64,000 nucleotides of DNA from Cytospora piceicola (Eukaryota > Ascomycota > Sordariomycetes > Diaporthales > Cytosporaceae). Made by a program: the position numbers and the translations under genes. The notes under the pieces were generated by a model, which was given only the letters and a program-made list of their open reading frames with translations, did no database searches and was not told the DNA's origin. Shown piece after piece: positions 36,615 to 46,803 of this stretch (within the stretch, counting starts at the first letter, position 1; every line of letters starts with the position of its first letter). The DNA lies in the NCBI GenBank assembly GCA_023375675.1, contig JALQBC010000063.1:89721-153720 (forward strand), read 5' to 3'.

Positions 36615-37078
36615 TTAAATCTTCAGCGCAGTGCGTGCCCTCTCTGACCAGGGGCACCACTCCTCCAATTGAGCTTCAGATCGCTCGTGCGCGTTATGTT
36701 CCTGCATCATGGTAAGGTCACGTAAGCGCGACAATGCCTACTTAGTGCCCGAACCTTCACCAGGCTGTGGCAGGACCGTATTCATCAATGATCACGATCA
36801 TTCTAGAAGCAGGGCCAGCAACCCCTAGCGCAGCAGCTAAATACCGCAAGATAAAGGTGGGCTGTTCGTCGTCCCAGTTGTGTAGTGTCTGGCAGAGAAG
36901 ATACACGTCGCTCTTGGTACAATTCCCGAATCCTCGAGGTCGAGCTGTTTGCGGTCTAACGAAGTCGTGCACCTGGAATGCTAAGTTAGTCCCCTCTTCC
37001 TCTAGGCTTAGAAGTACCTTGGTCTGCGCTCGCTTCAAGTCAGCGCGATCCTGAATAACAGCCCCTATCTCGGGAATC
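36615..37078 (-). pseudogene. Class II O-methyltransferase fragment, frameshifted and split by a hAT element
   Basis: The minus strand from 37078 reads IPEIGAVIQDRADL, then KSDVYLLCQTLHNWDDEQ and MIVIIDEY, the SAM-binding and catalytic region of fungal O-methyltransferases (PF00891 type). At about 36775-36778 an extra G shifts the frame. The family reading resumes as VLPQPGEGSGT. This is followed by an in-frame TAG at 36738-36740, then RDLTMMQEHNAHERS to a stop at 36615-36617. Upstream, the coding sequence is cut exactly at the target site of the hAT element (37079-41299). Beyond it, at about 41300-41330, a CCTTAG acceptor-like sequence precedes the duplicated site, but no further methyltransferase exon is recognised. 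The gene was probably a tailoring enzyme of the neighbouring polyketide cluster. Confidence 0.82.
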
Positions 37079-37784
37079 CAGGGTTGCAAAATTAGTTAGT
37101 TAGTTAAGTTAGTACCCTGAATAAAACTAACTACAGCACCCTTACTAACTAACTTAAACTAACTATAGTTAACTACAGGCTTAACTAAAACTAACTATAC
37201 TTTAACTAACTTAAACTAACTATACTAACTAATACTAACTAATACTAACTACACCTATAAAGACACTTAATATATATAGTAAATATATTTTTAAATATAA
37301 ATATAAGTTACTATAGTTAGTTAATAACTAACTTAAACTAATTAAAGTTTTTTTTTAAGAAACTAAAACTAACTATAAACTACAGTAGTTTTTAATTATA
37401 TAAACTAAAACTACTGTAGTTTATAGTTAGTTAATTTCTAACTATACCTTCCGTTAGGAAGGTTGATGTTTGTTTTACAAGGCGGGCGAGTATAATAGAA
37501 AATTGTTGCCTTTGAGATATGTGCTACCTGTTTTTAATTCTGATTGGCTCTGAATTACAATTATGCTGATTCGCTACAGTACCCGTTTAAAGGATCTGAT
37601 TGGCTGTGAAAAGCAGTGATTTTAGCCGTCGAACGGCTAAGAGAACTAGAGATTGTAAGGCCTTTTAATGCCTGCCGGAGGACTTATAGTTACTTTAAGG
37701 TCTTTAAATGCCTGCCAGAAGGCTTATAGTCACTTTAAGACCTAGCTTACGATAAGGCTTACGATAAGACCTTCTATAGAAGAA

Positions 37785-38470
37785 CTGAGATGCACGCCTG
37801 AGTTTTAATCCGATTAAAAAGTAGTTACCTAAATCTGAATCTGTAGAAAAAGGGCTATTAAACGGTATATTTAATTTAATCGTAGCCTTTAAAGTAGGCT
37901 TACTATTAAAGCTAATAGTTTTAATTCCTTAGGTTTCTTAGGTTTCTTAGGTTCTTAACCCGAACCCTAGCCCTTCCCTCTCTTCCTCTTTACCGAAGGC
38001 TTATATAAGCCTTTAGATTCGAACTAAGATGCACGCTTAAGTTTTAATCCGATTAAAAATCAGTTACTTAAATCTGAATCTGTAGAAAAAGGGCTATTAA
38101 ACGGTATATTTAATTAAATCGTAGCCCTTAAGGTAGGCTTACTATTAAACCTAATAGTCGTAATTCCTTAGGTTTCTAAAGTTCTTAACCCGAACCCTAG
38201 CCTTTCCCTTCCTTTTTACTTACTTAAGCCTTTAGGTTCATATTAAGATGTACGCTCGGGTTTTAATCCGATTAAATAAAGCTAACCTAAATCTAAATCT
38301 ATAAAAAAAGGGCTATTAAACAGTATATTTAATTAAATTTTAGCCTTTAAGGTAGGCTTACTATTAAAGCTAATAGTTTTAATTCTGTAGGTTCTTAAGG
38401 TTCTTAACCCGAACCTTAGCCTTTCCCTTCCTTTTTCTTTACCGAAGGGTTATATAAGCCTTTAGATTCG
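37785..38470. repeat. Three tandem units of about 220-240 bp in the hAT element
   Basis: Units start with AAGATGCACGCTTGAG-like sequence near 37787, 38025 and 38244. Each contains GGGCTATTAAACGGTATATT and a CCCGAACCCTAGCC segment. Later units show C-to-T decay. Two or more further-decayed units occur in the truncated copy near 58.06-58.5 kb. Confidence 0.75.
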
Positions 38471-38471
38471 A

Positions 38472-38473
38472 AT

Positions 38474-38504
<31 letters not shown>

Positions 38505-38680
38505 CTAAGTAGGTTAGCTAGTAGGTTAGCTAGTAAAGTAGCTAGTAAGTTAGCTAGTTAATTATTAAGTAATTAAGTAAGTTATTAAGTAAGTTAGTAA
38601 GTAAGTAAGTAAGTTAATAAGTAAGTAAGTAGGTAAGTAAGTAAGTAGGTAAGTAAGTAAGTAGGTAAGTAAGTAAGTAG

Positions 38681-38711
<31 letters not shown>

Positions 38712-38823
38712 GGTAAGTAAGTAAGTTAGTAAGTAAGTAAGTAAGTTAGTTAGTAAGTTAGCTAGTAATTTAGTTATTTAATTATTAAGTAATTAATTAA
38801 TTAAGTAACTAAGTAGGTTAGTT

Positions 38824-38854
<31 letters not shown>

Positions 38855-40785
38855 TAGCTAGTAAAGTAGTTAGTAAAGTAGCTAGTAATTTAAGTATTTA
38901 ATATTTAAATAAGTAAGTAAGTTAGTTAGTTAATAAGGTAGCTAGTAAGTAAGTTCGCTATTAAATAAGTAAATAAGTAAGTAGGTAAGTAAGTACGTAA
39001 GCTATTTAGTAAGTTAACTATTAACTAAGTAAGTAAGTAAGTAAGTAAGTAAGTAGGTAAGTAAGTACGTAAGCTATTTAGTAAGTTAACTATTAACTAA
39101 GTAAGTAAGTAAGTAAGTAAGTAGGTAAGTAAGTTAGCTAGTAAGTTAGCTAGTAAGTTAGCTAGTATATAAATTAGCTATTAAGTAAGTAAATAAGTAA
39201 GTAAATAAGCTATTTAGTAAGTTAGCTATTAAGTAAGTAAGTAAGTAAGTAGGTAGGTAAGTAAGTAAGTAAGTAGGTAAACTAGTAAGTTAGCTAGTTA
39301 GTTAGCTAGCTAATTATAAAGTAATTAAGTAAGTAGGTTAGTTAGTAAGTTAGTTAATAAGTTAGTTAATAAGTTAGTTATTAAGTTAGCTAGTATATAA
39401 ATTCGCTATTAAATAAGTAAATAAGTAAGTAAGTAAGTAAGTAGGTAAGTAAGTAAGTAAATAAGTAAGTAAGTAAGTAAGTAAATTCGCTATTAAATAA
39501 GTAAATAAGTAAATATATAAGTAAGTAAGTAAGTAGGTAAGTAAGTAAGTAAGTAAGTAGGTAGGTAAGTAAGTAAGTAAGTAGGTAGGTAGGTAAGTAA
39601 GTAAGTAAGTAGGTAAACTAGTAAGTTAGCTAGTAAGTTAGCTAGTAAGTTAGCTAGTTAGTTAGCTAGCTAATTATAAAGTAATTAAGTAAGTAGGTTA
39701 GTTAGTAAGTTAGTTAATAAATTAGTTAATAAGTTAGTTAGTAAGTTAGCTAGTATATAAATTTGCTATTAAATAAGTAAATAAGTAAGTAAGTAAGTAA
39801 GTAAGTAGGTAAGTAAGTAGGTAAGTAAGTAAGTAAGTAGGTAAGTAAGTAAGTAGGTAAGTAAGTAGGTAAGTAAGTAAGTAAGTAGGTAAGTAGGTAA
39901 GTAGGTAAGTAAGTTAGTTAATAAGTTAGTTAGTAAGTTAGCTAGTAAGTTAGTTAGTAAGTTAGCTAGTAACTAAGTAGGTAAGTAAGTAAGTAGGTAA
40001 GTAAGTAAGTAGGTAAGTAAGTAGATAAGTAAGTAGGGAAGTTCGCTAGTAAATTAGCTAGTAAGTAAATTCGCTATTAAATAAGTAAATAAGTAAGTAA
40101 GTAGGTAGGTTAGCTAGTAGGTTAACTAGTAAAGTAGTTAGTAAGTTAGCTAGTTAATTATTAAGTAAGTTAGTAAGTAAGTAAGTAAGTAAATAAGTAA
40201 GTAAGTAAGTAGGTAAGTAGGTAGGTAAGTAAGTAGGTAGGTAAGTAAGTAGGTAGGTAAGTAAGTAGGTAGGTAAGTAAGTTAGTTAATAAGTTAGTTA
40301 GTAAGTTAGCTAGTAAGTTAGCTAGTAAGTTAGCTAGTAACTAAGTAGGTAAGTAAGTAAGTTAGTAAGTAAGTAAGTAAGTAAGTAGGTTAGTTAAAAA
40401 GTTAGCTATTAAATTAGCTATTAAATTAACTAGTAAGTAAGTAAATAAATAAATACGTAAGTAAGTAAATAAGTTAGTTAGCTAGTAGGTTAGCTAATAA
40501 AGTACTTAGTAAGTTAGCTAGTTAAGTATTAAGTAAGTAATTAATTAATTTAATAAGTAAGTAAGTAAGTAAGTAAGTAAGTAGGTAAGTAAGTAGGTAA
40601 GTAGGTAAGTAAGTAAGTAAGTAAGTTAGTTAGTAAGTTACCTAGTAAGTTACTTAGTAAGTTACTTAGTAAGTTAGCTACTAAATTAGCTAGTAAGTAA
40701 ATAAATAAATAAGTAAGTAAGTAAGTAGGTAAGTAGGTTAGCTAGTTAATTATTAAGTAAGTTAGTAAGTAAGTTAGTAAGTAAA

Positions 40786-40823
<38 letters not shown>

Positions 40824-40832
40824 GGTAGGTAG

Positions 40833-40882
<50 letters not shown>

Positions 40883-41096
40883 TAATAAGTAAGTTAACTA
40901 ATAAATTAGTTATTTAGTTATTAAGTAAGTAAGTAAGTAAGTAAGTATATAAGTACGTTAGCTAATAAGTTAGTTAGTAAAGTAGCTAGTAAGTTAGTTA
41001 TTTAGTTATTAAGTAAGTAAGTAAGTAAGTAAGTATATAAGTAAGTTAGCTAATAGGTTAGTTAGTAAAATAGCTAGTAAGTTAGTTAGTTAATTA
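38472..41096. repeat. Tetranucleotide (AAGT/GTTA-type) array, about 2.6 kb
   Basis: Almost unbroken AAGT repeats with interspersed GTTAGCTA, AGGT and AAAT variants. They form higher-order patterns, for example near-identical stretches around 39,240-39,430 and 39,600-39,790. No coding potential. This is far longer than any other simple repeat in the window. Confidence 0.92.
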
Positions 41097-41099
41097 TCT

Positions 41100-41181
41100 C
41101 GCCGCTTAAGGCTGCAGAGGAGACGATAGAGTAACGCCCGAAGGGCGTTACTCTATCGGATCCGGAGCAGCTTAAGCGGCG
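41100..41181. repeat. GC-rich nested palindrome (hairpin) near the hAT right end
   Basis: Outer arms CGCCGCTTAAG (41100-41110) and CTTAAGCGGCG (41171-41181) enclose a perfect 15-bp stem, GATAGAGTAACGCCC at 41125-41139, with its complement at 41143-41157 and a 3-nt GAA loop. It is GC-balanced inside an AT-rich element and shows no RIP decay. Confidence 0.9.
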
Positions 41182-41307
41182 TATCTAACTATCTAACTAA
41201 ATAGCTATTAAATTTCCGATCCTTTCTAACGGAAGGCCTTCTCGGCAGGCGGTCCTACCGCCGTTCCCCAGTTAACTATAAACTAATTTTGCAACCCTGC
41301 AGGAATC

Positions 41308-43713
41308 TAAGGTTAGTCTGTAAGCTAACACTAATAGGTGCTGTATACGTAGCTTACAGTTACTCGCCTATGCATTTAACTACTAGGAACACACAAGCTT
41401 TTTATAAGCGTTGCTTTAAGGCACGAACCGTACACGGAACGCTTTAGGTTTACGGAAGGCCGAGGATTTAAAGGCGTTGCTAGAAGAATAATACTACTTA
41501 CTACCTTCAGACTCTGTAGTAGTCTACCGCCTAGTCCCTTAGCTATTAGTAGTAGGGATAACTAACTTTTTTTTAATTTTTTGTTTATTATGTGTTAAAT
41601 GCTATATTATACAGTTTTATTTAAAAAAAAACGTAGTATTTAAAATAGCCTCTTATAAAGAGTAATATTAAGGCTATTACTAACCCCTTTAGAAAAATGA
41701 TCTTAAGGCAGAACCTTCTAAGGGTTAAGGGCATACTCTAAGGTACCCCTCTACATTGGTCTTCTGATCTACTAGGTATAAAAAACATAAAAAACATTTT
41801 TTTTCAATAGCAATTTAAAAAACAGTGTGTTTTGAAAAAAACGGTGTTTTTAGCTATCCCTAATTAGTGGCCGCAGCTTAAATGCCTATAGCATATACAC
41901 TACGGTAATAGACAGTGTGTTTTCGGCCAGGCGACTACTAGGCATACCGTGTATACAGTAGAACATCTAGTAAAACGGAATATAAGTTAAGAATTATACG
42001 ACGTAAAATATAACTAGAGCTTTTCTAATTACTATACAGGTTTTAGATAGCGCTATATGAACTTAAAGTTCTACTATACTTGAAAGTAACCCGCCTATAT
42101 ATATATACTTATATATACCTATAATACTACATACTATATAACTGGAGTACGACTTTAATCCAATAGGTTGCTGGTACTATTGCAATTTTACTGTTGTTAA
42201 CTAATATGATGCTACTGGTAATATACGCCCTACCTAGCCTTACTTGCTAGGAAGAGCAGGACACGGCAGTACCTTCTTTCAAGCCAGCTCTTTGGGCGGA
42301 AGAAAGGGGCGAGAAAGACGCCATCCTCGTCGAGGTCTTTGTCTTTAAAGATCTTGTAAGGCACCAGCGCTTATACTGACATAGGTATTAGATGGAAACA
42401 CTGCGGCCCGTCAGCAGCCAGGGATGTAAGCCGGGATTGATAGGTGGCGGGGTATCAAGAAAGTCACATCCAGCAGTAATATTGTTCAATCGAATGCTTT
42501 ATGATACGCCATAGGTGGCAAAGCTCTTCATCCTACTAACCAGCGCAGCCTTGCTACTAAGGCACGCAAAACTGCACCTCGGATCGCGTTAGGAAGCGAC
42601 CATACTCGACATGGCCACTGCTGGCATCAAGGAGCAGAATGATAGCGATGATGGTCTAGTAGGTCGCAGTGGTACAACTCATCGAATTCTGGCATCGGAG
42701 AGACCCAACGCGCTACGCGCAAAATTGGCAACTGTTTACTGTGGGCCCCGCCCTTCGGGGCATGCCTGCATTAGCGACCAACAGGTCGATGTGACCTGTT
42801 TCTTCACGAACTCGCTCCGCTATCCGCTGCGGGCTAGACTGCGACAGGAGTGATGATGCCACAGAGAAGGCGGTTGGCAGTTAGTTTTCAGCAGCTGAAT
42901 CCCATTTCTGAGACACGCATACCAACTGCATATCATGTAAGTAGGGTTCGGCGGAGTAAGGACACCTAGGCATCTTTTCTAGCTTGGATACGAGGCACTT
43001 GCTTGTTGCAGTTGGGCCTTGCGGCGTCCAACGATGTAGACCCTGGACGCGCCATTCGGTGGCCATTCGGTGGCCATCATGAGGCCGAGGCCTGGCTACA
43101 AGCAAAGTGGAGAAATAGCCTAGATGAGACTTGCTCGATTAAGAGAGAATTTGAGTGACAGGACTCAAAACCAACCTGATACATGAACCGCCACCAGTGC
43201 TCACCGCAGCGGGGCCATCGACGTTGAAGAGCTGGTCTCACTTGAGGGGATTGGCCATGACGTGATGAATTATATTGTTCTTGAGCAGAGAGGCGGGCAA
43301 CATGAGGAGTTCAGTCACTCTTCTGATTATCAGCTGAGAAGCTACATTTATCCTGTCTGATATATGCAGCCAGACACAGACTTCATTGAGAAAGCAAGTG
43401 GTCGGGGGCAGTTGTTCTTATCCACTAGGCTTGATCAAGCAAGGACTATCTACACAGTAGTCACATAAGTACCTTTTCTATATATAGAATTCCGGATTCC
43501 GGATCCCTCTGATTCTTTGGAAATAAAAGGGAGCGAGACTCTAGCAGTAAACCTTTGTCGGGACATGACCTCCTACCTAACGAGTCTACTCAAGTGCTAA
43601 ACATCCAACATTGAACGCTTTTCTCTGTGTTCCTTCCCGTCACTTGTGCAACCTTACCAATTGTAAAAACCAGACCCAGCACACGTCAATTCTCCCCGGG
43701 GACCCAAACAAAC
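41308..43713. other. Degraded intergenic stretch, no gene recognised
   Basis: 41.3-42.2 kb is AT-rich and probably further transposon debris. 42.2-43.7 kb is GC-balanced with only short open stretches. One of these (minus strand, about 42,250-42,385) reads KIFKDKDLDEDGVFLAPFFR and looks protein-like but is unrecognised. It may be a fragment of a lost cluster gene. Confidence 0.4.
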
Positions 43714-44278
43714 ATGGGCGCTCCGATCATTCTATGCGGCAAGGTTAGTCTGTCGAGCCCCTGCGCTTTATGCCGCGGTGCAAATAACTTACGTTGCGTA
43801 ACCCACCGAATAGACCGAGCAGATTGGGACCGGCGTTATAGCTAATCTGAAGCCCGAATTCGATGGTTTGTGGACTACATTGCAGATTAGGAGCTATGGT
43901 TGAATTGAGCTGACATGTCAACTTGGACATGCAGTCATCCATTTTGTCATGCATCCCGAGACTGGCGCGGAACAGATTTCCGCCATTTTCAGGGGTGAGA
44001 GTCCGCCATCGCTGGACTCAGAGCTTGGTACTCAGGACTACTCGAAGAAGCCAGTGGCCGTGATCCTTGGCGGTGGATACGATGATGCAGACACGGAGAA
44101 CATGATGAAGGCTTCGGCGGGCATCCACCCTGTCCCTTGGCTGCGCCCCGACCTGAGCAAGCCTGCTCCTCCCCTGGGTCCCGAGTACGGCAAGGCGCTG
44201 GTCGGGCGCATTAAGGAGTTGCTGCCGCAGCTGGAGAAGGAGGGCAAGATGAACGAGGAGAAGGTTTTCTGGTACTGA
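43714..44278 (+). CDS. Small conserved fungal protein of unknown function
   Basis: Three exons, 43714-43743, 43814-43865 and 43935-44278, give 141 aa: MGAPIILCGK, TEQIGTGVIANLKPEFD, VIHFVMHPETG, then the long third exon. Splice sites are GTTAGT/AATAG and GTTTGT/GCAG with a CTGAC branch point, and the frame is kept. The start has an AAACAAACATGG context. GKTEQIG, AVILGGGYDDAD and VPWLRPD with PLGPEYGKA match a family of short proteins that I recall from many filamentous fungi, often near secondary-metabolite genes. No enzymatic motif is known to me. It looks intact, unlike its neighbours on both sides. Confidence 0.75.
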
Positions 44279-44679
44279 AGTTGAATTTCCGTACGTACAG
44301 TAGCTAAAGTAGCTTACTTGGGATGTTTATTTTTATTTCTATCTCCAGTCGCCTGCTTAAGCACCCTTCAATTATGGTTGCTCACACTTCAGCTTGCTAG
44401 TCGGTTTACTGAGGACCCTTGGGCAGATGGATGTGTATGTTGGCCCTTGGCTTTAACCGACATTGTGATTATCAAGGGTCTTTACGAATTCATTAGTCCT
44501 CAGAGCCCACCTAATAACGTCGTCATGAGTGGCACTGTCTCTCCACTAGGCGCTTCGAAAGCTTCTGATGAGGTTACAGTCAACGTCTCAGCAACGGAGT
44601 CTATTAGGATGCAACGATACCGCTTGGCCCTGATTTCGACTTCCAACTTACACCGCCTATCGTTCCCGAGAATCCCACG

Positions 44680-45440
44680 CAGACCATCTAAAGCGGAGAC
44701 TCCGCGCACAAAGTCAGGACTGCGGATAATCAAGGCGTTGCAAGTCATCTCCGAGGAATCAAGCGTCAGTATTGACGAACATACCGATTCGTGTTCGTCG
44801 ATCTGAGTCCTGATCCGTTGTTGTCACTCATGATATTGGCCCGGTACCGTGAGGAGCTTGACCTCGATCTTCCCCAGACCAGTATGGTCACCGATCCCCC
44901 TACGGTGGGCCACCTCAGGCGCTTCCTAAGTACTACCTATGTCGGGGCTTCAACGCCAGCCTCTGCCGCTAGGGTTTCCATCAGTAGCTCCGCGGTATCT
45001 TCTGCGGAGCCCAAATTCGATGCCGGCGGGATCACCAAAGCCAGCTCATGCGTTACAACGCAGCCTTCCCGCCCCGCTCAGTCTATGAATGGGATACTAC
45101 GGGGCCGGCCTTGCACCGATCCCCATACTACGTTCCTCTTTCCGGACGGCTCGGGCTCTGCAGCATCATACACAAGCATGACGCTGGTTCGCCCTGGCCT
45201 TGCCATCATCGCACTGAACTGCCCATACTTTAGGCACCGAGAGCAGATGGAAACTGTAACCTTCGACAACCTAATGGGGTCGTAACTTATACTAATATAG
45301 TAAGGTGAGACGGATTTAGCCTATGATTAGGGGGCCCATACCGCTCCGGAGGCTGGTCTTTGGGCGGTATTCTTGCCTTCAGCGCCGCGTATGTGCTCAT
45401 CTGGGAGGGCGAGCAAGTCGACACGTATAATGAGAGGGTA
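44680..45440 (+). pseudogene. Non-reducing polyketide synthase 3' fragment (ACP-thioesterase)
   Basis: The frame at about 44,716 reads IIKALQVISEESSVSIDEHTD (helix 1 of an acyl carrier protein), then shifts frame. It continues from about 44,791 as FVDLSPDPLLSLMILARYREE. The carrier motif LGxDSLLSL has become LSPDPLLSL, so the phosphopantetheine serine is replaced by proline. The linker and thioesterase start follow (TTFLFPDGSGSAASY, IIALNCPYFRHREQM). A stop comes at 45,283-45,285, and a further frame at about 45,333-45,420 reads GPYRSGGWSLGGILAFSAA, the thioesterase GWSxGG catalytic-serine motif. Frameshifts, stops and the missing serine make it dead. KS, AT and PT parts are absent here. Confidence 0.85.
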
Positions 45441-45499
45441 CTCTCACTCAGGCATTAAGATGACGTTCATGTTATGCTACGTGCTAATCATTGAATTCA

Positions 45500-46445
45500 T
45501 TACTGCGAAAGCCAGAAGTCAAACCACTGGGTGATTCCCTTCAAAGACTGCTCCTTTACATGGCCTTGTCTTCTCGATCAGCTCTCGGCTCAAAATATTA
45601 ATCCCCCCAGGAAACGGATAGCTCACGTTCATAAGGGTTATTCATGTCTCCCCGAAGAGCGAAACCATGCTCGACACCGGAGAATAACTGTAACTGGTAG
45701 GTCTTCTTTTCCGATTGCAAGATATCCACCGCTAATCGGCGAGAGGAAGTTCCAAAAGTATGATCAATCTCAGAGCAGGAGAGGAATAGGGGTCCTGAGG
45801 AAAGGTTGTCAGTGCTAAGCATTATCGATGTAGGGTGCTTTCTCACCTCTCAGGTTTGAGAAGTGGTGGTCTTGCAGAAACGCAGGGTGAGCAAAAGCGC
45901 CAACGGATGCGACTCCATCAGCCAATGCGTTGCAAACATAAGGTGCACCAAAACAGTACCTAATGTCTGTCAGTGCTACGGTCGGAAAGCAGAGAAATTT
46001 GCTATAAGTTATACCCGACGCAAGCATATCTGGTCTCTTCGGAGCCGTATTGCTGCTTCACTGCATCAACCCACTTCGGCACACATTCATCCGCAAAAGC
46101 CGTGTGCCTTTTCTTCCAAGCTTGGTAATCAAAATCAGGGTTGATGTCATGTCGATTCCGGCGGTGCTTCCATACGGGGTCACCTCTGAAGTAGTCCAAT
46201 GCGAGAGTGAGATATCCAGCGTCAGCAAAGGCGTCAGCAATGAGCAAGCCATTGGTGAACAGTCCCCAAACATCTGGGAAGTAGTACACCACTCTTCCAT
46301 TATCTCTACCCGGATTAGGTCTTGCGATGTATGTCTCAACACCTGCTATAGTCGTGTATTTTCCGCGTGGCTTTCCGTCATGAATATTGCCTTCGAGACA
46401 ACACACTGCCGACGGCTTGGCGATGAAACCATCACGATCACTCAT
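45500..46445 (-). CDS. Dienelactone hydrolase family protein
   Basis: Four exons on the minus strand, 46445-46015, 45959-45847, 45794-45627 and 45564-45500, give 258 aa. All junctions keep frame with GT-AG introns. It has an alpha/beta-hydrolase fold with the triad Cys146 in GYCFGAPY, Asp192 in SEIDHTF and His224 in GVEHGFALRG, where dienelactone hydrolases use Cys in place of Ser. Residues 70-85 (YYFPDVWGLFTNGLL) precede the first helix, and FRGDP is also conserved. The length matches the family (about 240-260 aa). Members next to fungal PKS genes hydrolyse or cyclise lactone intermediates. It lies back to back with the MFS gene and between two PKS fragments, so a past cluster role is likely. 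Coding looks fully intact. Confidence 0.9.
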
Positions 46446-46803
46446 AACGATAGCGACTCTCTGGAGAAAACGCTGTCCAGGTGTGAGGGTGAGAGGCGAA
46501 GTATCAATACATAATTAAGTGAGTACGCTAGACACATGACCTTTGATCACCCTTCTTATTATTGGCTTTTCGGACCATGTTCTGCCGTGTCGAGTTAAGT
46601 CGTAATCGTCATCGACTGTTCACATGTAATACGGCGTTTCCTGCCCCGCACCGGACCTGTCGAGTGCTTCATCACATTCGGAGTCAGAGTACTGCAACAT
46701 AATCACTGCATAATTACTACTACATGGCTCATGGTTACTTGAAGCAACTCCGCTTATCTCTTATATCACGTTCTGGTCTCGTCTTCATCGGATTGTCTGT
46801 ATC
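46446..46803. promoter_or_regulatory. Shared divergent promoter of DLH and MFS genes
   Basis: 358 bp separate the two start codons, so both genes are probably driven from one region. It contains CGG/CCG triplets near 46,633-46,656, of the kind bound by Zn2Cys6 regulators. This is suggestive only. Confidence 0.5.

Larger units (their letters stand above)
37079..41299. mobile_element. hAT-type element with 8-bp target duplication, 4.2 kb
   Basis: Inverted terminal repeats CAGGGTTGCAAAATTAGTT at both ends. They are flanked by 8-bp duplications CGGGAATC (37071-37078) and CAGGAATC (41300-41307), which differ by one G-to-A change. The CAGGG end and 8-bp duplication fit the hAT superfamily. No transposase is recognisable, so it is a non-autonomous element. 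The interior has repeated 220-240-bp units, then about 2.6 kb of AAGT-type tetranucleotide array, then a GC-rich hairpin near the right end. It inserted into the O-methyltransferase gene. Confidence 0.87.

Noticed and set aside
42611..42853. An 80-aa frame in the gap before the small conserved gene
   Set aside because: No recognisable motif, no splice-supported extension and a weak start context.
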